The notes: generated from the letters alone by a model not told the origin. Numbered from the stretch's first letter, positions 32,011-41,237 are shown. The stretch is DNA of 64,000 bases from Salarchaeum japonicum_A (GCF_049705945.1 NZ_JBNAMV010000004.1:930001-994000), one strand, 5' to 3'. A program made the numbers and translations.

Positions 32011-33222
32011 TCACTCCCAGTCCGCGATCCGTCGATGTTCCGCGGCGGCGCGTTCGATGTCGGCGGCGTCGAGCACGCCCGTCTCGGTGACGACGGAATC
32101 CACAAGGTCGTTCGGCACGGTCTCGAACAGCGGCGCGGCGACATTGAGGTCGGCGTCCCCGTCGTAGACGAGTGCGTGATCGCTCTCCTCGGTTGGATCG
32201 ACGCGGTCGGTCGCTATCTTGTCGCGAGCGCAGACGGCGTCGACGGTGACGCCGGCGCGGGCGGCGGCGAGCGCGAGCGGGTACGTGCCGGTCTTGTTCA
32301 CGAGGCTGCCGTCGGGCTGGACGGCGTCCGCACCGACGATTACGCGGTCCGCGTCCGCGATCAGACCGGGTGCGGCGGCGTCCGTGGTGAGCGTCACGTC
32401 GACAGCGGGCGCGAGCGCTTCGGCGACCGTGGTTCCCTCGCGTTCGGGCCGGGATTCGGCGACGATGACGCGGTCGGGGTCGCCGGTTTCGAGCGCACGC
32501 TGGACGGTGCCGGAGCGCGAGAGCGTCACGACGGTTTCGTTCGTGAGTCGATCCGCGGCCCGCGCGGCAGCCTGCTCGTCCGCCGCGGCGGCGGCGTCGA
32601 TGACGGCCTGAACCGCGTCGGCGAACGCGTCGAAGTCGGCGGTCGCCATCGCGCGGTTCACGCGGTTCGTGACGACGCCCATGTCGCGGGCGTCCCGGAG
32701 GTCGCGGGCGAGCGCGGCGATGTCGCTTCGGCTGTCGCCGTCGATGGCGGCGTCGCGGAGGACTTCGAGCGCGCGCAGCGAGAGCCACGCGGACCCGTGT
32801 TCGCGGTCGTTTCGAACTGTGTCGAGCGTCGGCGCGACTCGCCGATAGGACGTCCAGAGTTCGGGGACGGTGTCGCGGCGTCGTATCTCGACGGGGTTGA
32901 CCCATTCCCAGTCGGTCGTTTCCTCGTTCGGCGTCATATCTCGGGTCGCGCAGTCGAAGAGCGACGGGTGGACGACCCAGCGAGTGCCGCGCTCGGCGTC
33001 GGTGACGGTGAACGGGTCGCCGTGTCGAACGAGCGTGCAAGCGTCGCGGAGCCCCGTTTCCTCCACGATTTCGACCCAGGCCTGTTCGTCGGGTTGGCCT
33101 TCGGCGTGGCCAGCGACCATTCCCCAGCGGCCGGTGTAGGAGCCGACGGCGTCGCTTCGCCGGAGGAGGAGCACGCGGCCGCGGTTCCGGAGCACGCACG
33201 TGACGACGTGCACTTCGTCCAT
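32011..33222 (-). CDS. Nudix hydrolase fused to an eIF2B/ribose-1,5-bisphosphate isomerase-like domain
   Basis: 403-residue two-domain protein. Residues 1-135 form a Nudix domain whose box VAGHAEGQ-PDEQAWVEIVEETGL keeps the EExxEE-like catalytic glutamates, but R of the REUXEE core is V. Residues about 160-403 are an eIF2B alpha/beta/delta-like domain with TLSRSGTV (233-240), VAESRPEREG (254-263), VIVGADAV (295-301) and NKTGTY (310-315). R15P isomerases of the AMP/RuBisCO pathway share this domain, but the position I expect to hold their catalytic Cys is Ser here. Start ATG 33222; an upstream ATG at 33246 adds MAAASRTS. Possibly nucleotide salvage or regulation. Confidence 0.8.
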   Translation of the reverse strand: MDEVHVVTCVLRNRGRVLLLRRSDAVGSYTGRWGMVAGHAEGQPDEQAWVEIVEETGLRDACTLVRHGDPFTVTDAERGTRWVVHPSLFDCATRDMTPNEETTDWEWVNPVEIRRRDTVPELWTSYRRVAPTLDTVRNDREHGSAWLSLRALEVLRDAAIDGDSRSDIAALARDLRDARDMGVVTNRVNRAMATADFDAFADAVQAVIDAAAAADEQAAARAADRLTNETVVTLSRSGTVQRALETGDPDRVIVAESRPEREGTTVAEALAPAVDVTLTTDAAAPGLIADADRVIVGADAVQPDGSLVNKTGTYPLALAAARAGVTVDAVCARDKIATDRVDPTEESDHALVYDGDADLNVAAPLFETVPNDLVDSVVTETGVLDAADIERAAAEHRRIADWE

Positions 33223-33311
33223 GCTCGTTCTCGACGCTGCGGCCACATAGGCGGTGAGGCCGGAACATCCGGTACCGCCGTCTCTTTCACGCGACGGCGA
33301 GCAGTGGAGGT

Positions 33312-34073
33312 ATGGAAGCGTTCGCAGTGCCCGGCCTCCCCGAAATCGAGGCGGGCGACGACCTCGCGGCGCTCGTCGCGGACCGCGTGAGCCTCCGCGA
33401 GGACGACGTGGTGTGCGTGGCGAGCACGGTGGTGTCGAAGGCGGAGGGGCGGACAGCGTCCCTCTCTGAGTATCCGGCGGGGCCGCGGGCGCGTGAACTC
33501 GCGTCGCGGCTGGAGTCGGTGACGGGCGAGGAGAAGGATCCGCGGTGCGCGCAGGCGGTCTTGGAGGAGTCCACGGATGTCCTGATGGATGCGCCGTTCC
33601 TCCTCACGGAAACCCGGTTCGGACACGTGGGCGTGAACGCGGGTATCGACCGGTCGAACACGGGCGGCGACGACCTGCTGCTGCTGCCGAAACAGCCCTC
33701 GAAGAGCGCGAAGCGCATCCGTGAGGGCTTACCGGTGGACTGTCCCGTGCTGGTGACGGACACGTCGGGGCGGCCGTTCCGGCACGGCCAGCGCGGCGTC
33801 ACGCTCGGCTGGGCGGGGATGCCGGCGTCCCGTGACTGGCGCGGCGAGGCGGACCGGGACGGCCACGAGCTCGAAGTGACGGTGGAGAGCGTGGTGGACG
33901 AACTCGCGGCGACGGCGAACCTCGTCTCCGGAGAGGGCGACGGCGGGACGCCCGTGGTGGTGGTGCGGGAGTTCGAGTTCGGCGACCACGACGGCTCCCA
34001 GGAGCTCTATCGGGAGGTTTCGGGCGACTTCGTGCGGCAGGCGCTCCGGGGGTGGTCGTATGCGGGGAATTGA
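33312..34073 (+). CDS. cofE: coenzyme F420-0:L-glutamate ligase CofE
   Basis: 253-residue GTP-dependent ligase adding glutamates to F420-0. Key blocks are VVCVASTVVSKAEGR, ETRFGHVGVNAGIDRSN and LVTDTSGRPFRHGQ. Cytoplasmic. Its end overlaps the mer-like gene by 14 bp, so they are coupled, which fits making the cofactor and using it. Confidence 0.93.
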   Translation: MEAFAVPGLPEIEAGDDLAALVADRVSLREDDVVCVASTVVSKAEGRTASLSEYPAGPRARELASRLESVTGEEKDPRCAQAVLEESTDVLMDAPFLLTETRFGHVGVNAGIDRSNTGGDDLLLLPKQPSKSAKRIREGLPVDCPVLVTDTSGRPFRHGQRGVTLGWAGMPASRDWRGEADRDGHELEVTVESVVDELAATANLVSGEGDGGTPVVVVREFEFGDHDGSQELYREVSGDFVRQALRGWSYAGN

Positions 34074-35019
34074 GCTCACGCCCGAAATTCCCGTACGCGA
34101 GGTGGCGGGATTGGCGGCGCGGGCGGAGGACGCGGGGTTCGACACGGTGTTCGCGTCCGCGCATTACAACAACCGCGACCCGTTCCAGGCGCTCGCGCTC
34201 GCGGCGGAGGCGACGGAGTCGGTTCGACTGGGGCCGGGCGTGGCGAACCCCTACGAGACGCATCCGGTGGCGCTGGCGTCCCGGGCGGCGACGCTGGACG
34301 AACTTAGCAGGGGGCGCGCGGTGTTCGGCATCGGCGCGGGCGACGCGTCGACCCTGCGGAATCTCGGGGTGGAGCGCGACCGACCGCTCCGCCGGGTGCT
34401 GGAGTCGTTCAAGGTCGCGCAGCGGTTGTGGGACGGCGAGCGCGTGGAGCACGACGGGACGTTTGTCGCGCGGGACGCGGGCCTGAACTTCGAGCCGGGC
34501 CGGATTCCGGTGTACGTGGGGGCGCAGGGGCCGCACATGCTGCGGATGGCGGCGAAGCACGCGGACGGCGCGCTGGTGAACGCGAGCCATCCGGACGACT
34601 TCGCGTGGGCGCGCGATCGACTCGACGAGGGGCTCGGGGAGCGGCCCGACGAGCGGGGCGCGTTCGAGGCGGTGGCGTTCGCGTCGGTGAGCGTCGCGAC
34701 GGACGGCGAGGCGGCGCGGGCGGCGGCGCGGCCGCCGGTCGCGTTCATCGCCGCGGGCGCGGCCCCGCCCGTGCTCGACCGGCACAGCGTGAGCCACGAG
34801 CGCGCGGAGCGCGTCGGCGAGCACATCGAGGCGGGCGAGTTCGACGCGGCGTTCGACGCGGTGTCGGAGCGGATGCTGGACGCGTTCTGCGTCGCCGGCA
34901 CGCCCGCCGAGGTCGGGGAGCGACTCAACCGAATCCGGGAGTACGTGGACGGCGTGGTGGCGGGGTCGCCGCTCGGCCCGGACCGCGAGGCGGCCATCGA
35001 GTTGCTCGCGGACGCGTAG
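34060..35019 (+). CDS. mer: F420-dependent methylenetetrahydromethanopterin reductase-like (LLM) enzyme
   Basis: 319-residue luciferase-like TIM-barrel oxidoreductase using F420. Blocks typical of Mer are ASAHYNNRDPFQALALAA, LGPGVANPYETHPVALASR, FGIGAGD and YVGAQGPHMLRMA. Haloarchaea are not methanogens, so its true role (folate/pterin C1 metabolism or another substrate) is open. The symbol follows usual haloarchaeal annotation. Confidence 0.85.
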   Translation: MRGIELTPEIPVREVAGLAARAEDAGFDTVFASAHYNNRDPFQALALAAEATESVRLGPGVANPYETHPVALASRAATLDELSRGRAVFGIGAGDASTLRNLGVERDRPLRRVLESFKVAQRLWDGERVEHDGTFVARDAGLNFEPGRIPVYVGAQGPHMLRMAAKHADGALVNASHPDDFAWARDRLDEGLGERPDERGAFEAVAFASVSVATDGEAARAAARPPVAFIAAGAAPPVLDRHSVSHERAERVGEHIEAGEFDAAFDAVSERMLDAFCVAGTPAEVGERLNRIREYVDGVVAGSPLGPDREAAIELLADA

Positions 35020-35097
35020 CGGCGACGGTCAGCGGGACCAACAAACATACCTTCGGTGCGCCCGTCCGTGCGGACGATAGTCGCGGCCCGTGTTCAC

Positions 35098-36081
35098 ATG
35101 ACTGACTCCCTCGAATCCCCCTACGCGACGCCCGACGCAGCACCGTTTTCAGCCGCGGACGCCAGCGACCTCGCGCGGTCGCTCGTCGAGAACGTCGAAA
35201 CCGTCATCGTCGGGAACCGGGACGCCATCGAGCACATCGTCACCGCCGTGCTCGCGGGCGGCCACCTCCTCCTCGAAGACGTTCCCGGCGTCGGGAAGAC
35301 GATGCTCGCCCGAACGGTCGCGCGCTCCGTCGACGGCGACTTCTCCCGCGTCCAGTTCACGCCCGACCTCCTCCCCGCGGACGTGACCGGGTCGCACGTG
35401 TTCAACGAGAAGACCCGCGAGTTCGAGTTCCAGCCGGGCCCCATCTTCGGAAACGTCGTGCTCGGCGACGAGATCAACCGCGCGCCGCCGAAGACGCAGG
35501 CGGCGCTGCTGGAGGCGATGGAGGAAGGCCAGGTGACGGTGGACGGAACGACGCACCCGCTCCCGGACCCGTTTACCGTGATCGCGACGCAGAACGCGGT
35601 GGAGCGCGACCGCACGTACGAACTCCCGGTGGCGGAGGTCGACCGGTTCACGAAGAAACTCCACCTCGGCTACCCGAGTCCGGACGAGGAGGTCGCGGTC
35701 ATCGAGCGCGCGGTCGGCGACCACCCCATCGACTCCGTGGACGCGGTGGCGTCCGTCGCGGACCTGCGGCGGGCGCGCGCGACCGCGGCGTCGGTGACGG
35801 TGGCGGAGCCGGTGCGGCAGTACGTGACGCGTCTCTCGGGCTACACGCGCGAGCACGCGAGCCTCGGCGTCAGTCCCCGTGGTTCCATCGCGCTCGTCCG
35901 GGCGGCGCAGGGCCGCGCGACTCTGGACGGTCGGGAGTACGTGACGCCGGACGACGTGAAGGCGGAAGCGCCGTCCGTGCTCGCGCACCGCATCCGCGCG
36001 GACCCGGGCGGCGCGGTCGGCGGCGAGGCGGGGGAGCGAATCGTCGAGCAGGCGCTGTCGCGCGTGGACCCGGAGGCATGA
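35098..36081 (+). CDS. MoxR-family AAA ATPase
   Basis: 327-residue AAA+ chaperone-like ATPase. Walker A is DVPGVGKTML, Walker B is VVLGDEINRAPPKTQ, sensor 1 is TVIATQN and the sensor 2 region follows at the C-terminus. MoxR proteins usually act with vWA/DUF58 partners in metal-cofactor insertion or envelope assembly. The stop overlaps the DUF58 ATG (ATGA), so it is translationally coupled to its partner. Start ATG 35098. Confidence 0.92.
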   Translation: MTDSLESPYATPDAAPFSAADASDLARSLVENVETVIVGNRDAIEHIVTAVLAGGHLLLEDVPGVGKTMLARTVARSVDGDFSRVQFTPDLLPADVTGSHVFNEKTREFEFQPGPIFGNVVLGDEINRAPPKTQAALLEAMEEGQVTVDGTTHPLPDPFTVIATQNAVERDRTYELPVAEVDRFTKKLHLGYPSPDEEVAVIERAVGDHPIDSVDAVASVADLRRARATAASVTVAEPVRQYVTRLSGYTREHASLGVSPRGSIALVRAAQGRATLDGREYVTPDDVKAEAPSVLAHRIRADPGGAVGGEAGERIVEQALSRVDPEA

Positions 36082-37058
36082 GCGCTCGCCCGACGCGTCG
36101 GGGGTGGGCGGTCGCCGCGGTCGCGCTCTCGGGGTTCGCGCTCGGCTGGCTGTTCGGCGGGCGAAGCCTGAACGTCGTCGTGATGCCCGCGGCCGCGGCC
36201 GTCGTGCTGACTGGGGTGTACGTCGCGCGCTACGACCGTCCGACGGTGACGCGCACCGTGCCCGAGCACGCCCATCAGGGGGAAACGCGGACGGTCGACA
36301 TCGCGGTGGACGCCCGCCACGAGTACCCAGTGAGCGTCCGGGAGTCGCTCGCGGACGGCCTCGTCGGGAACGGTCGTCTGGAGACCGTGGCGGACGGCCG
36401 CGAGAATTCGTTCGAGATCGAACTCGCGGAACGGGGCGAGCACGGCATCGGTCCGACCGAACTGGTTGCGACGGACCCGTTCGGGCTCTGGTCGCGGACG
36501 TTCCGGTACGCGCAGGTCGACCGCGTGACGGTGTTCCCGCGCGTCCACGACCTCACGGACACCGCCGGCCTCCTCACGGGCTACATCGGCGTGACGGACG
36601 AACGCGGACAGTTCGAGGGATTGCGGGAGTACCAGCGCGGCGACCCGCTGCGGGACGTGAACTGGCGGGCGAGCGCGAAACGCCCGGGCGACCTCGTCGT
36701 GACGACGTTCGCGGGCGAGGGTGCGACGAACCGCGTGGTGGTCGCGGCGGACGCGGGCGGCGGGCGCGCGGACGCGGTCGCGGAGGCCGCGGCGAGCGTC
36801 GTCGCGCACCTCCTCGACGCCGGTATCTCCGTCGGCGTCACCACGGCCACGGGGTCAGTGTCGCCCGCGACGGGTGACGCGCACCGGCGCGTCGTCTTCG
36901 CGCACCTCGCGCTGCTGGACGACGGCCGTCTCCCGGGCGGTGCCGGCGACGACGCGGACATCGTGGTTCGGTCGGTCGCGGAGCGCGTGGAAATCAGCGC
37001 CGGGGACCGCGCGCGCCGGTACCGGGACGTGGTCGGCGCGCGGAGGGCGGACGCATGA
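36078..37058 (+). CDS. DUF58 domain membrane protein
   Basis: 326-residue partner of MoxR. Two N-terminal hydrophobic segments (about 9-27 and 33-49) are followed by a soluble region with the DUF58 signature GLREYQRGDPLRDVNWRASA and a vWA-like C-terminal part (TNRVVVAADAGG). Coupled to both neighbours by ATGA overlaps. Membrane-anchored, soluble part probably cytoplasmic. Confidence 0.9.
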   Translation: MSARPTRRGWAVAAVALSGFALGWLFGGRSLNVVVMPAAAAVVLTGVYVARYDRPTVTRTVPEHAHQGETRTVDIAVDARHEYPVSVRESLADGLVGNGRLETVADGRENSFEIELAERGEHGIGPTELVATDPFGLWSRTFRYAQVDRVTVFPRVHDLTDTAGLLTGYIGVTDERGQFEGLREYQRGDPLRDVNWRASAKRPGDLVVTTFAGEGATNRVVVAADAGGGRADAVAEAAASVVAHLLDAGISVGVTTATGSVSPATGDAHRRVVFAHLALLDDGRLPGGAGDDADIVVRSVAERVEISAGDRARRYRDVVGARRADA

Positions 37059-39259
37059 GCGACCGGTTCCCGGTGCGGCCGTGGCGGTTCGCCGCGCTCG
37101 CGTCCGTCGCGATGGTGACGGCGTCCTTCCTCTCCGTGCTCTACCACGTCGTGGACGTTGTCGGCGGCGTCTCCGTGTTCGGGCCGCTCGTCGTCGCCTC
37201 GCTCGCGCTCGCGGTGTTCTTCCGCGCGCTCCCCGAGCGCCTCGCCGCCGCGCTCGCCACCGTCCTGCTCGCGGGCGGACTCGCGGTCTACGTCGTCGTG
37301 ATGCCGGACGTGTACGCCGCCGCGCTCTCCGGGGAGCGCGTGCTCTCCGACACCATCGCGCTCCTCACCGGCTTCTCCGTGTTGCGGATGGCAGAGGCGG
37401 GCGCGTGGGCGCTCGCCGTCACACCCGGGCCCGTCTTTCTGACGTGGTACTTCGCGCTCCGCGAGAACTACGCCGCGAGCGCCGCCGTTGGTGGGCTGAC
37501 GCTCGGGTTCTTCGTGCTCACCGGCGACAGCGGCGCGGTCGGCACGATGGTCGGCGTGCTCGGCGCGTTCGGCGCGCTCGGGTTCGGCACGCTCGACGTC
37601 CACCACGGCCGCCGCCGGCAGGTCGAGGTCGTCGCCGCGGTGCTCGCGGTCGCGGTGCTCGCGTCCGCGACGGTGAGCGCCGTGCCGAGCACGGGCAATC
37701 CGCTCGTCCCGCAGTCGGCGACCGCGCCCGAGGGGTCGCTCGCCGTCGCCGGGGACCGCGTCGGCGTCGGCGGGAGTATCACGCTCTCCCCGAAAGTCCA
37801 GTTCGTCGTCGAGTCGGAGCAGTCCGAGTACTGGCGGGCGGGCGTCTACGACCGGTTCACCGGCCAGGGCTGGGTGCGCGCAACCGGGCCCGACGAGGGC
37901 GGCGTGCTGGACGCGCCGCCCGGACGGACCGAGCGCGTGACGCAGGAGGTGACGGCGCGCCAGCCGCTCGGCGTGATGCCCGCCGCCGCCACGCCGATTC
38001 GGGTGTCGGGCGCGGACCACACGGTGAGCGCGTTCGGGAACCCGCGGCCGGACGGCGCGCTCGACAACGGCGACTCCTACACGGTCGAGAGCGCGGTCCT
38101 GAACGCGACCACCGCGGAACTCCGGCGGGCGGGGACGGACTACCCGAGCGACGTGCGCGACCGCTACCTCCAGGTGCCTGAGAGCACGAGCGACGCGGTG
38201 CGGTCGCTCACCGCGAACATCACCGCGGGCGCGGAGACGCCGTACGCGACGGCGCGAGCGGTCGAGTCCTGGCTGGAGGCGAACAAGGAGTACTCGCTGT
38301 CCGTGCCGACGCCGGACGGCAACCTCGTGAATCAGTTCATCCTCGAACAGGAAGCCGGCTACTGCGTCTACTACGCGTCCGCGATGGCCATGATGTTGCG
38401 CACGCAGGGCGTTCCCGCGCGGTACGTCGTCGGGTACACGCCCGGACAGCGCGTGAGCGAGGACACCTGGGTCGTGCGCGGCGTCGACTCGCACGCCTGG
38501 GTCGAAGTCTACTTCCCGGACACCGGCTGGGTGCGCTTCGACCCGACGCCCGGAAACCCCCGCGAGAGCGTGGAGAGCGAAACCGTCGCCGAGGCCCGCG
38601 ACGACGGCGTCGAGGGCGTCGACACCGACGGGAGCGAGGACGGCACGTACACCACGACAGCCACGACCACGACGCGGACCGAGAACACGACGACAACGAA
38701 CGGCTCGACGCAGGTCGGGCCCGGCCTCGACCCCACGCGCGGCATCCGAACCGTCGCCGACCCGGGCGGCGTGAACGTCACCGACCCCGCGGGCGCACAG
38801 GGCGGGAGCGGCGGTGACGGGAACGGCGGCGTGCTTCCCGACGTACCGCCCGGAACCGCGGCCGTCTGGACGATACTGGTCGGCGGACTGCTCGCCGCCG
38901 CCCATCGCTCCGGCGCCGCCGCGCGCGCGTACCGGTTCGTCTGGATGCGCACCAGTCCGCGCGGCAGCCCCGAGGAGCGCGTCGTCGGCGCGTTCGAGCG
39001 CACGCTCTACCTCGTCGAGCGCACGAACCGCCCGCGGAAGCGCGGCGAGACGGTGACCGAGTACTTGGACGCCGTGCACGCCGACCGCCGCGCCCGCGAA
39101 CTCGCCACGCTCCGCGAACGCGCTACCTACGGCGGGAGTGTCACAGCGGCGGACGCCGACCGCGCGACCGCGCTCGCCGCGGCCCTCGTTTCGGAAACCG
39201 GCCGAGAGACGCGTCCGGCGACACTGTTTAATAGGACGATTTCCTACTTCAAACCGTAA
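37055..39259 (+). CDS. transglutaminase-like membrane protein (TgpA type)
   Basis: 734-residue protein. The N-terminal third has about six membrane helices, then a large extracellular part with a transglutaminase/protease core. Its Cys is in EQEAGYCVYYASAMAMML, His in VDSHAWVEVYFP and Asp in VRFDPTPGNP. A Thr/Gly-rich linker (TTTATTTTRTENTTTT) and one more helix precede a C-terminal DUF4129-like domain. The MoxR-DUF58-TgpA trio recurs in many prokaryotes; its substrate is unknown. Stop overlaps the sui1 ATG by one base (TAATG). Confidence 0.9.
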   Translation: MSDRFPVRPWRFAALASVAMVTASFLSVLYHVVDVVGGVSVFGPLVVASLALAVFFRALPERLAAALATVLLAGGLAVYVVVMPDVYAAALSGERVLSDTIALLTGFSVLRMAEAGAWALAVTPGPVFLTWYFALRENYAASAAVGGLTLGFFVLTGDSGAVGTMVGVLGAFGALGFGTLDVHHGRRRQVEVVAAVLAVAVLASATVSAVPSTGNPLVPQSATAPEGSLAVAGDRVGVGGSITLSPKVQFVVESEQSEYWRAGVYDRFTGQGWVRATGPDEGGVLDAPPGRTERVTQEVTARQPLGVMPAAATPIRVSGADHTVSAFGNPRPDGALDNGDSYTVESAVLNATTAELRRAGTDYPSDVRDRYLQVPESTSDAVRSLTANITAGAETPYATARAVESWLEANKEYSLSVPTPDGNLVNQFILEQEAGYCVYYASAMAMMLRTQGVPARYVVGYTPGQRVSEDTWVVRGVDSHAWVEVYFPDTGWVRFDPTPGNPRESVESETVAEARDDGVEGVDTDGSEDGTYTTTATTTTRTENTTTTNGSTQVGPGLDPTRGIRTVADPGGVNVTDPAGAQGGSGGDGNGGVLPDVPPGTAAVWTILVGGLLAAAHRSGAAARAYRFVWMRTSPRGSPEERVVGAFERTLYLVERTNRPRKRGETVTEYLDAVHADRRARELATLRERATYGGSVTAADADRATALAAALVSETGRETRPATLFNRTISYFKP

Positions 39260-39552
39260 TGTCGGAAGTCTGCTCGACGTGTGGATTGCCCCAGGAACTA
39301 TGCGTCTGTGAGGACGTCGCTAAAGAGTCCCAACAGGTGTCAATCCGCATCGACGAGCGCCGCTACGGAAAAGAAGTCACCGTTATTCAAGGACTCGACC
39401 CGAAAGACGTCGACCTCGACAGCCTCTCGTCGGACCTCAAGTCCAAGTTCGCATGCGGAGGCACCGTCGAAGACGGTGAAATCGAACTCCAGGGCAATCA
39501 CTCCGGTCGCGTCGAGGACTTCCTCCGCGACAAGGGATTCAACGTCGCCTAA
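39259..39552 (+). CDS. sui1: translation initiation factor aIF1 (SUI1/eIF1)
   Basis: 97-residue SUI1-fold protein that monitors start-codon selection on the small ribosomal subunit. The N-terminal CSTCGLPQELCVCED zinc-finger-like segment is usual for archaea. The core YGKEVTVIQGLDPKDVDL and the loop SKFACGGTVEDGEIELQGNH are characteristic. It overlaps the transglutaminase gene by one base. Confidence 0.95.
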   Translation: MSEVCSTCGLPQELCVCEDVAKESQQVSIRIDERRYGKEVTVIQGLDPKDVDLDSLSSDLKSKFACGGTVEDGEIELQGNHSGRVEDFLRDKGFNVA

Positions 39553-39568
39553 CGACCTTTTGCGCTGC

Positions 39569-39703
39569 GTGCGCCCTTCGGGCGCACTCGGCAAAATCTC
39601 GGGCAAAAGCGCTGCGTCGCTCCTGTGCGCCTTCGGCGCGTAGTCGCTCCTTGGCCCGAGCGCTCCGCGCTCGGAGAACCGCTTCACTCAGGCTCTTCGA
39701 GCC
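39569..39703. repeat. series of short GC hairpins with CTTCG-type loops
   Basis: Between convergent sui1 and the rhodanese gene lie GTGCGCCC-ttc-GGGCGCAC (39569-39587), CGCC-ttc-GGCG near 39630, CCGAGCG...CGCTCGG near 39656-39674 and GGCTC-ttc-GAGCC (39691-39703). They may end transcription from both sides or be a mobile palindromic repeat. The 39553-39813 gap holds no gene that I can support. Confidence 0.6.
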
Positions 39704-39813
39704 ATTCGCTCGCGGAAAGTCGCCGCGTGTCTTAGTAGAGGCCGGGTACGCGCTCGTTTCGTTATCTGCAGGCTCGTATGGAGGACGACCTCGCGTCGAA
39801 CGACGGTACGGGG

Positions 39814-40170
39814 TTAGAACGGACTCTGCGGGCCTTCGTCGGCCTCGCGGTCTGCCGTGTTGGAGTCGAGCGGACCGTTCCAGGCGTCGAGGCCGCCGGC
39901 GAGGCTCTCGACGGGCGTGTCCTCGCTGATTCCCTCGTAGGACTTGATGAGCGATGCGGCCTGCACGCTCGATTTGCCGTGCGGGCAGACGGTGACGACG
40001 TGGCGTGCGCCGTCGAGCGCGTCGACGCGCTGCGGGAGTTCGTTGAACGGGATGTTCTCGCTGCCGGGGATGTGGCCGTGGTCGAACGCGAGGCTGTTTC
40101 GGATGTCCACGACCCTGATGTCGTCGCCGAGCCGTTCTTCGAGTTCGTCGGGCTCGATTTCGCCGTCCAT
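39814..40170 (-). CDS. single-domain rhodanese
   Basis: 118-residue sulfurtransferase-like domain. The active-site loop is VTVCPHGKSSVQ with the sulfur-carrying Cys, preceded by VVDIRNSLAFDHGHIPGSEN, the CH2A motif. Possible start ATGs are 40176 (MRMDGEIE) and 40170 (MDGEIEPDEL); 40170 is preferred marginally. Cytoplasmic; sulfur donor unknown. Confidence 0.9.
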   Translation of the reverse strand: MDGEIEPDELEERLGDDIRVVDIRNSLAFDHGHIPGSENIPFNELPQRVDALDGARHVVTVCPHGKSSVQAASLIKSYEGISEDTPVESLAGGLDAWNGPLDSNTADREADEGPQSPF

Positions 40171-40208
40171 ACGCATCGAGTGGGTGGTGAGTCGGTTAAG
40201 CGTCGCGG

Positions 40209-40745
40209 TCAGGGCAGGTAGTTGTCCGCGCTCGCGAGCAGGAGGCCTTCGAGCGTCGCGTCGTTCGCGGGCTGTTCGGCGCGAGCGCGGGCGAGCGCGT
40301 CGGCTTGCGGGACGCGTTCGACGGTGAGGAACTCGTTGTTGTCCAGTTCGCGTCCTTCGGCGGATTCGCTGAGCCCCTCCGCGACGACGATGCCGCGGTT
40401 GTGCCGGAGGACGCCGGTCGCGACCGCGAACTCCTCAACGAGGGTGACGGATTCGGCATCGTAGCCGGTTTCCTCGCGGAGTTCGCGGCGCGCGGCGGCC
40501 TCGTAGGACTCGTCCTCGACGATGCCGGCGACGAGTTCAAGGCAGTGCGCGTCGATGACGGGGCGATATTGGGAAACCATCACCACGTCATCGTCGTCGA
40601 GCGCGACCACGACGACGGCGTCCGGGAGGGACGCCCAGTAGTAGTTCTTCTCGCTGCCGTCCGGCTGTTCAAGGCGGTCGTAGCCGCCGGTGTACCACGG
40701 CGTCTCGTACTCCGTGACCGACTCGCGGAGCGTCCAGTCGTCCAT
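40209..40745 (-). CDS. Nudix hydrolase (ADP-ribose pyrophosphatase-like)
   Basis: 178-residue enzyme with a perfect Nudix box GIVEDESYEAAARRELREET followed by GY. The flanking CLELVAG and FAVATGVLRHNRGIVVA resemble ADP-ribose/nucleoside diphosphate-sugar hydrolases. Start ATG 40745 (MDDWTLRESVTEYETPWY). Divergent from the DtxR-type regulator gene. Confidence 0.88.
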   Translation of the reverse strand: MDDWTLRESVTEYETPWYTGGYDRLEQPDGSEKNYYWASLPDAVVVVALDDDDVVMVSQYRPVIDAHCLELVAGIVEDESYEAAARRELREETGYDAESVTLVEEFAVATGVLRHNRGIVVAEGLSESAEGRELDNNEFLTVERVPQADALARARAEQPANDATLEGLLLASADNYLP

Positions 40746-40808
40746 GTGCGAGTGTTCGCCGCGGAGACCATGAACACACTTATTCGGCGCGCGCCGCGAC
40801 CTGCGTGT

Positions 40809-41237
40809 ATGAGCACGCCCGCGGTGTCGGAGAGCGAGGGACGGTACGTGAGCGCCATCCTCCTCGCGAGCGAGACCGCTGGCCGCCCCGCGAAGACCGG
40901 GGAGCTCGCGGAGGAACTGGACGTGAGTCCGGCGAGCGTCACGGAGCGAATCGGAACGCTCGCGGACCGCGGCCTCGTCGCGTACGAGCGATACGAGGGC
41001 GCGACCCTCACCGAGGAGGGCGAGGCGGTGGCGCGCGACCTCCTCTGGAAGCGCTGTCTCGCGGAGAACCTCGTGGACGACGAGGACGCGGACGTGACGG
41101 CGTTCGGGCACGCGCTCTCGGGCGAGGTCGCCGCGGCGCTCAAGTCGTTCATCGACCATCCGTGTTCGGGCGAGTGCGACGCGCCGGACGCGGAGTACAG
41201 CGAGTGTCAGTCGTCCGTCCGGAGCGCGTCCCGGTAG
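40809..41237 (+). CDS. DtxR/SirR-family metal-dependent transcription regulator
   Basis: 142-residue winged-helix regulator. The HTH GRPAKTGELAEELDVSPASV and the helix TLADRGLVAYERYEGATLTE are followed by the DtxR dimerisation and metal region with DDEDADVTAFGHALS and HPCSGECDAPDAEYSEC. There is no SH3-like third domain, as in short SirR/TroR types. It is a plausible regulator for the TTAGG-N4-CCTAA sites at the iron transporter (60477, 61649). Its last 31 bp overlap the convergent DUF5809 gene. Confidence 0.85.
   Translation: MSTPAVSESEGRYVSAILLASETAGRPAKTGELAEELDVSPASVTERIGTLADRGLVAYERYEGATLTEEGEAVARDLLWKRCLAENLVDDEDADVTAFGHALSGEVAAALKSFIDHPCSGECDAPDAEYSECQSSVRSASR

Noticed and set aside
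39778..40221. 147-codon + strand ORF opposite the rhodanese gene
   Set aside because: Complement of a clear rhodanese with active-site Cys; the + frame has only shadow composition.
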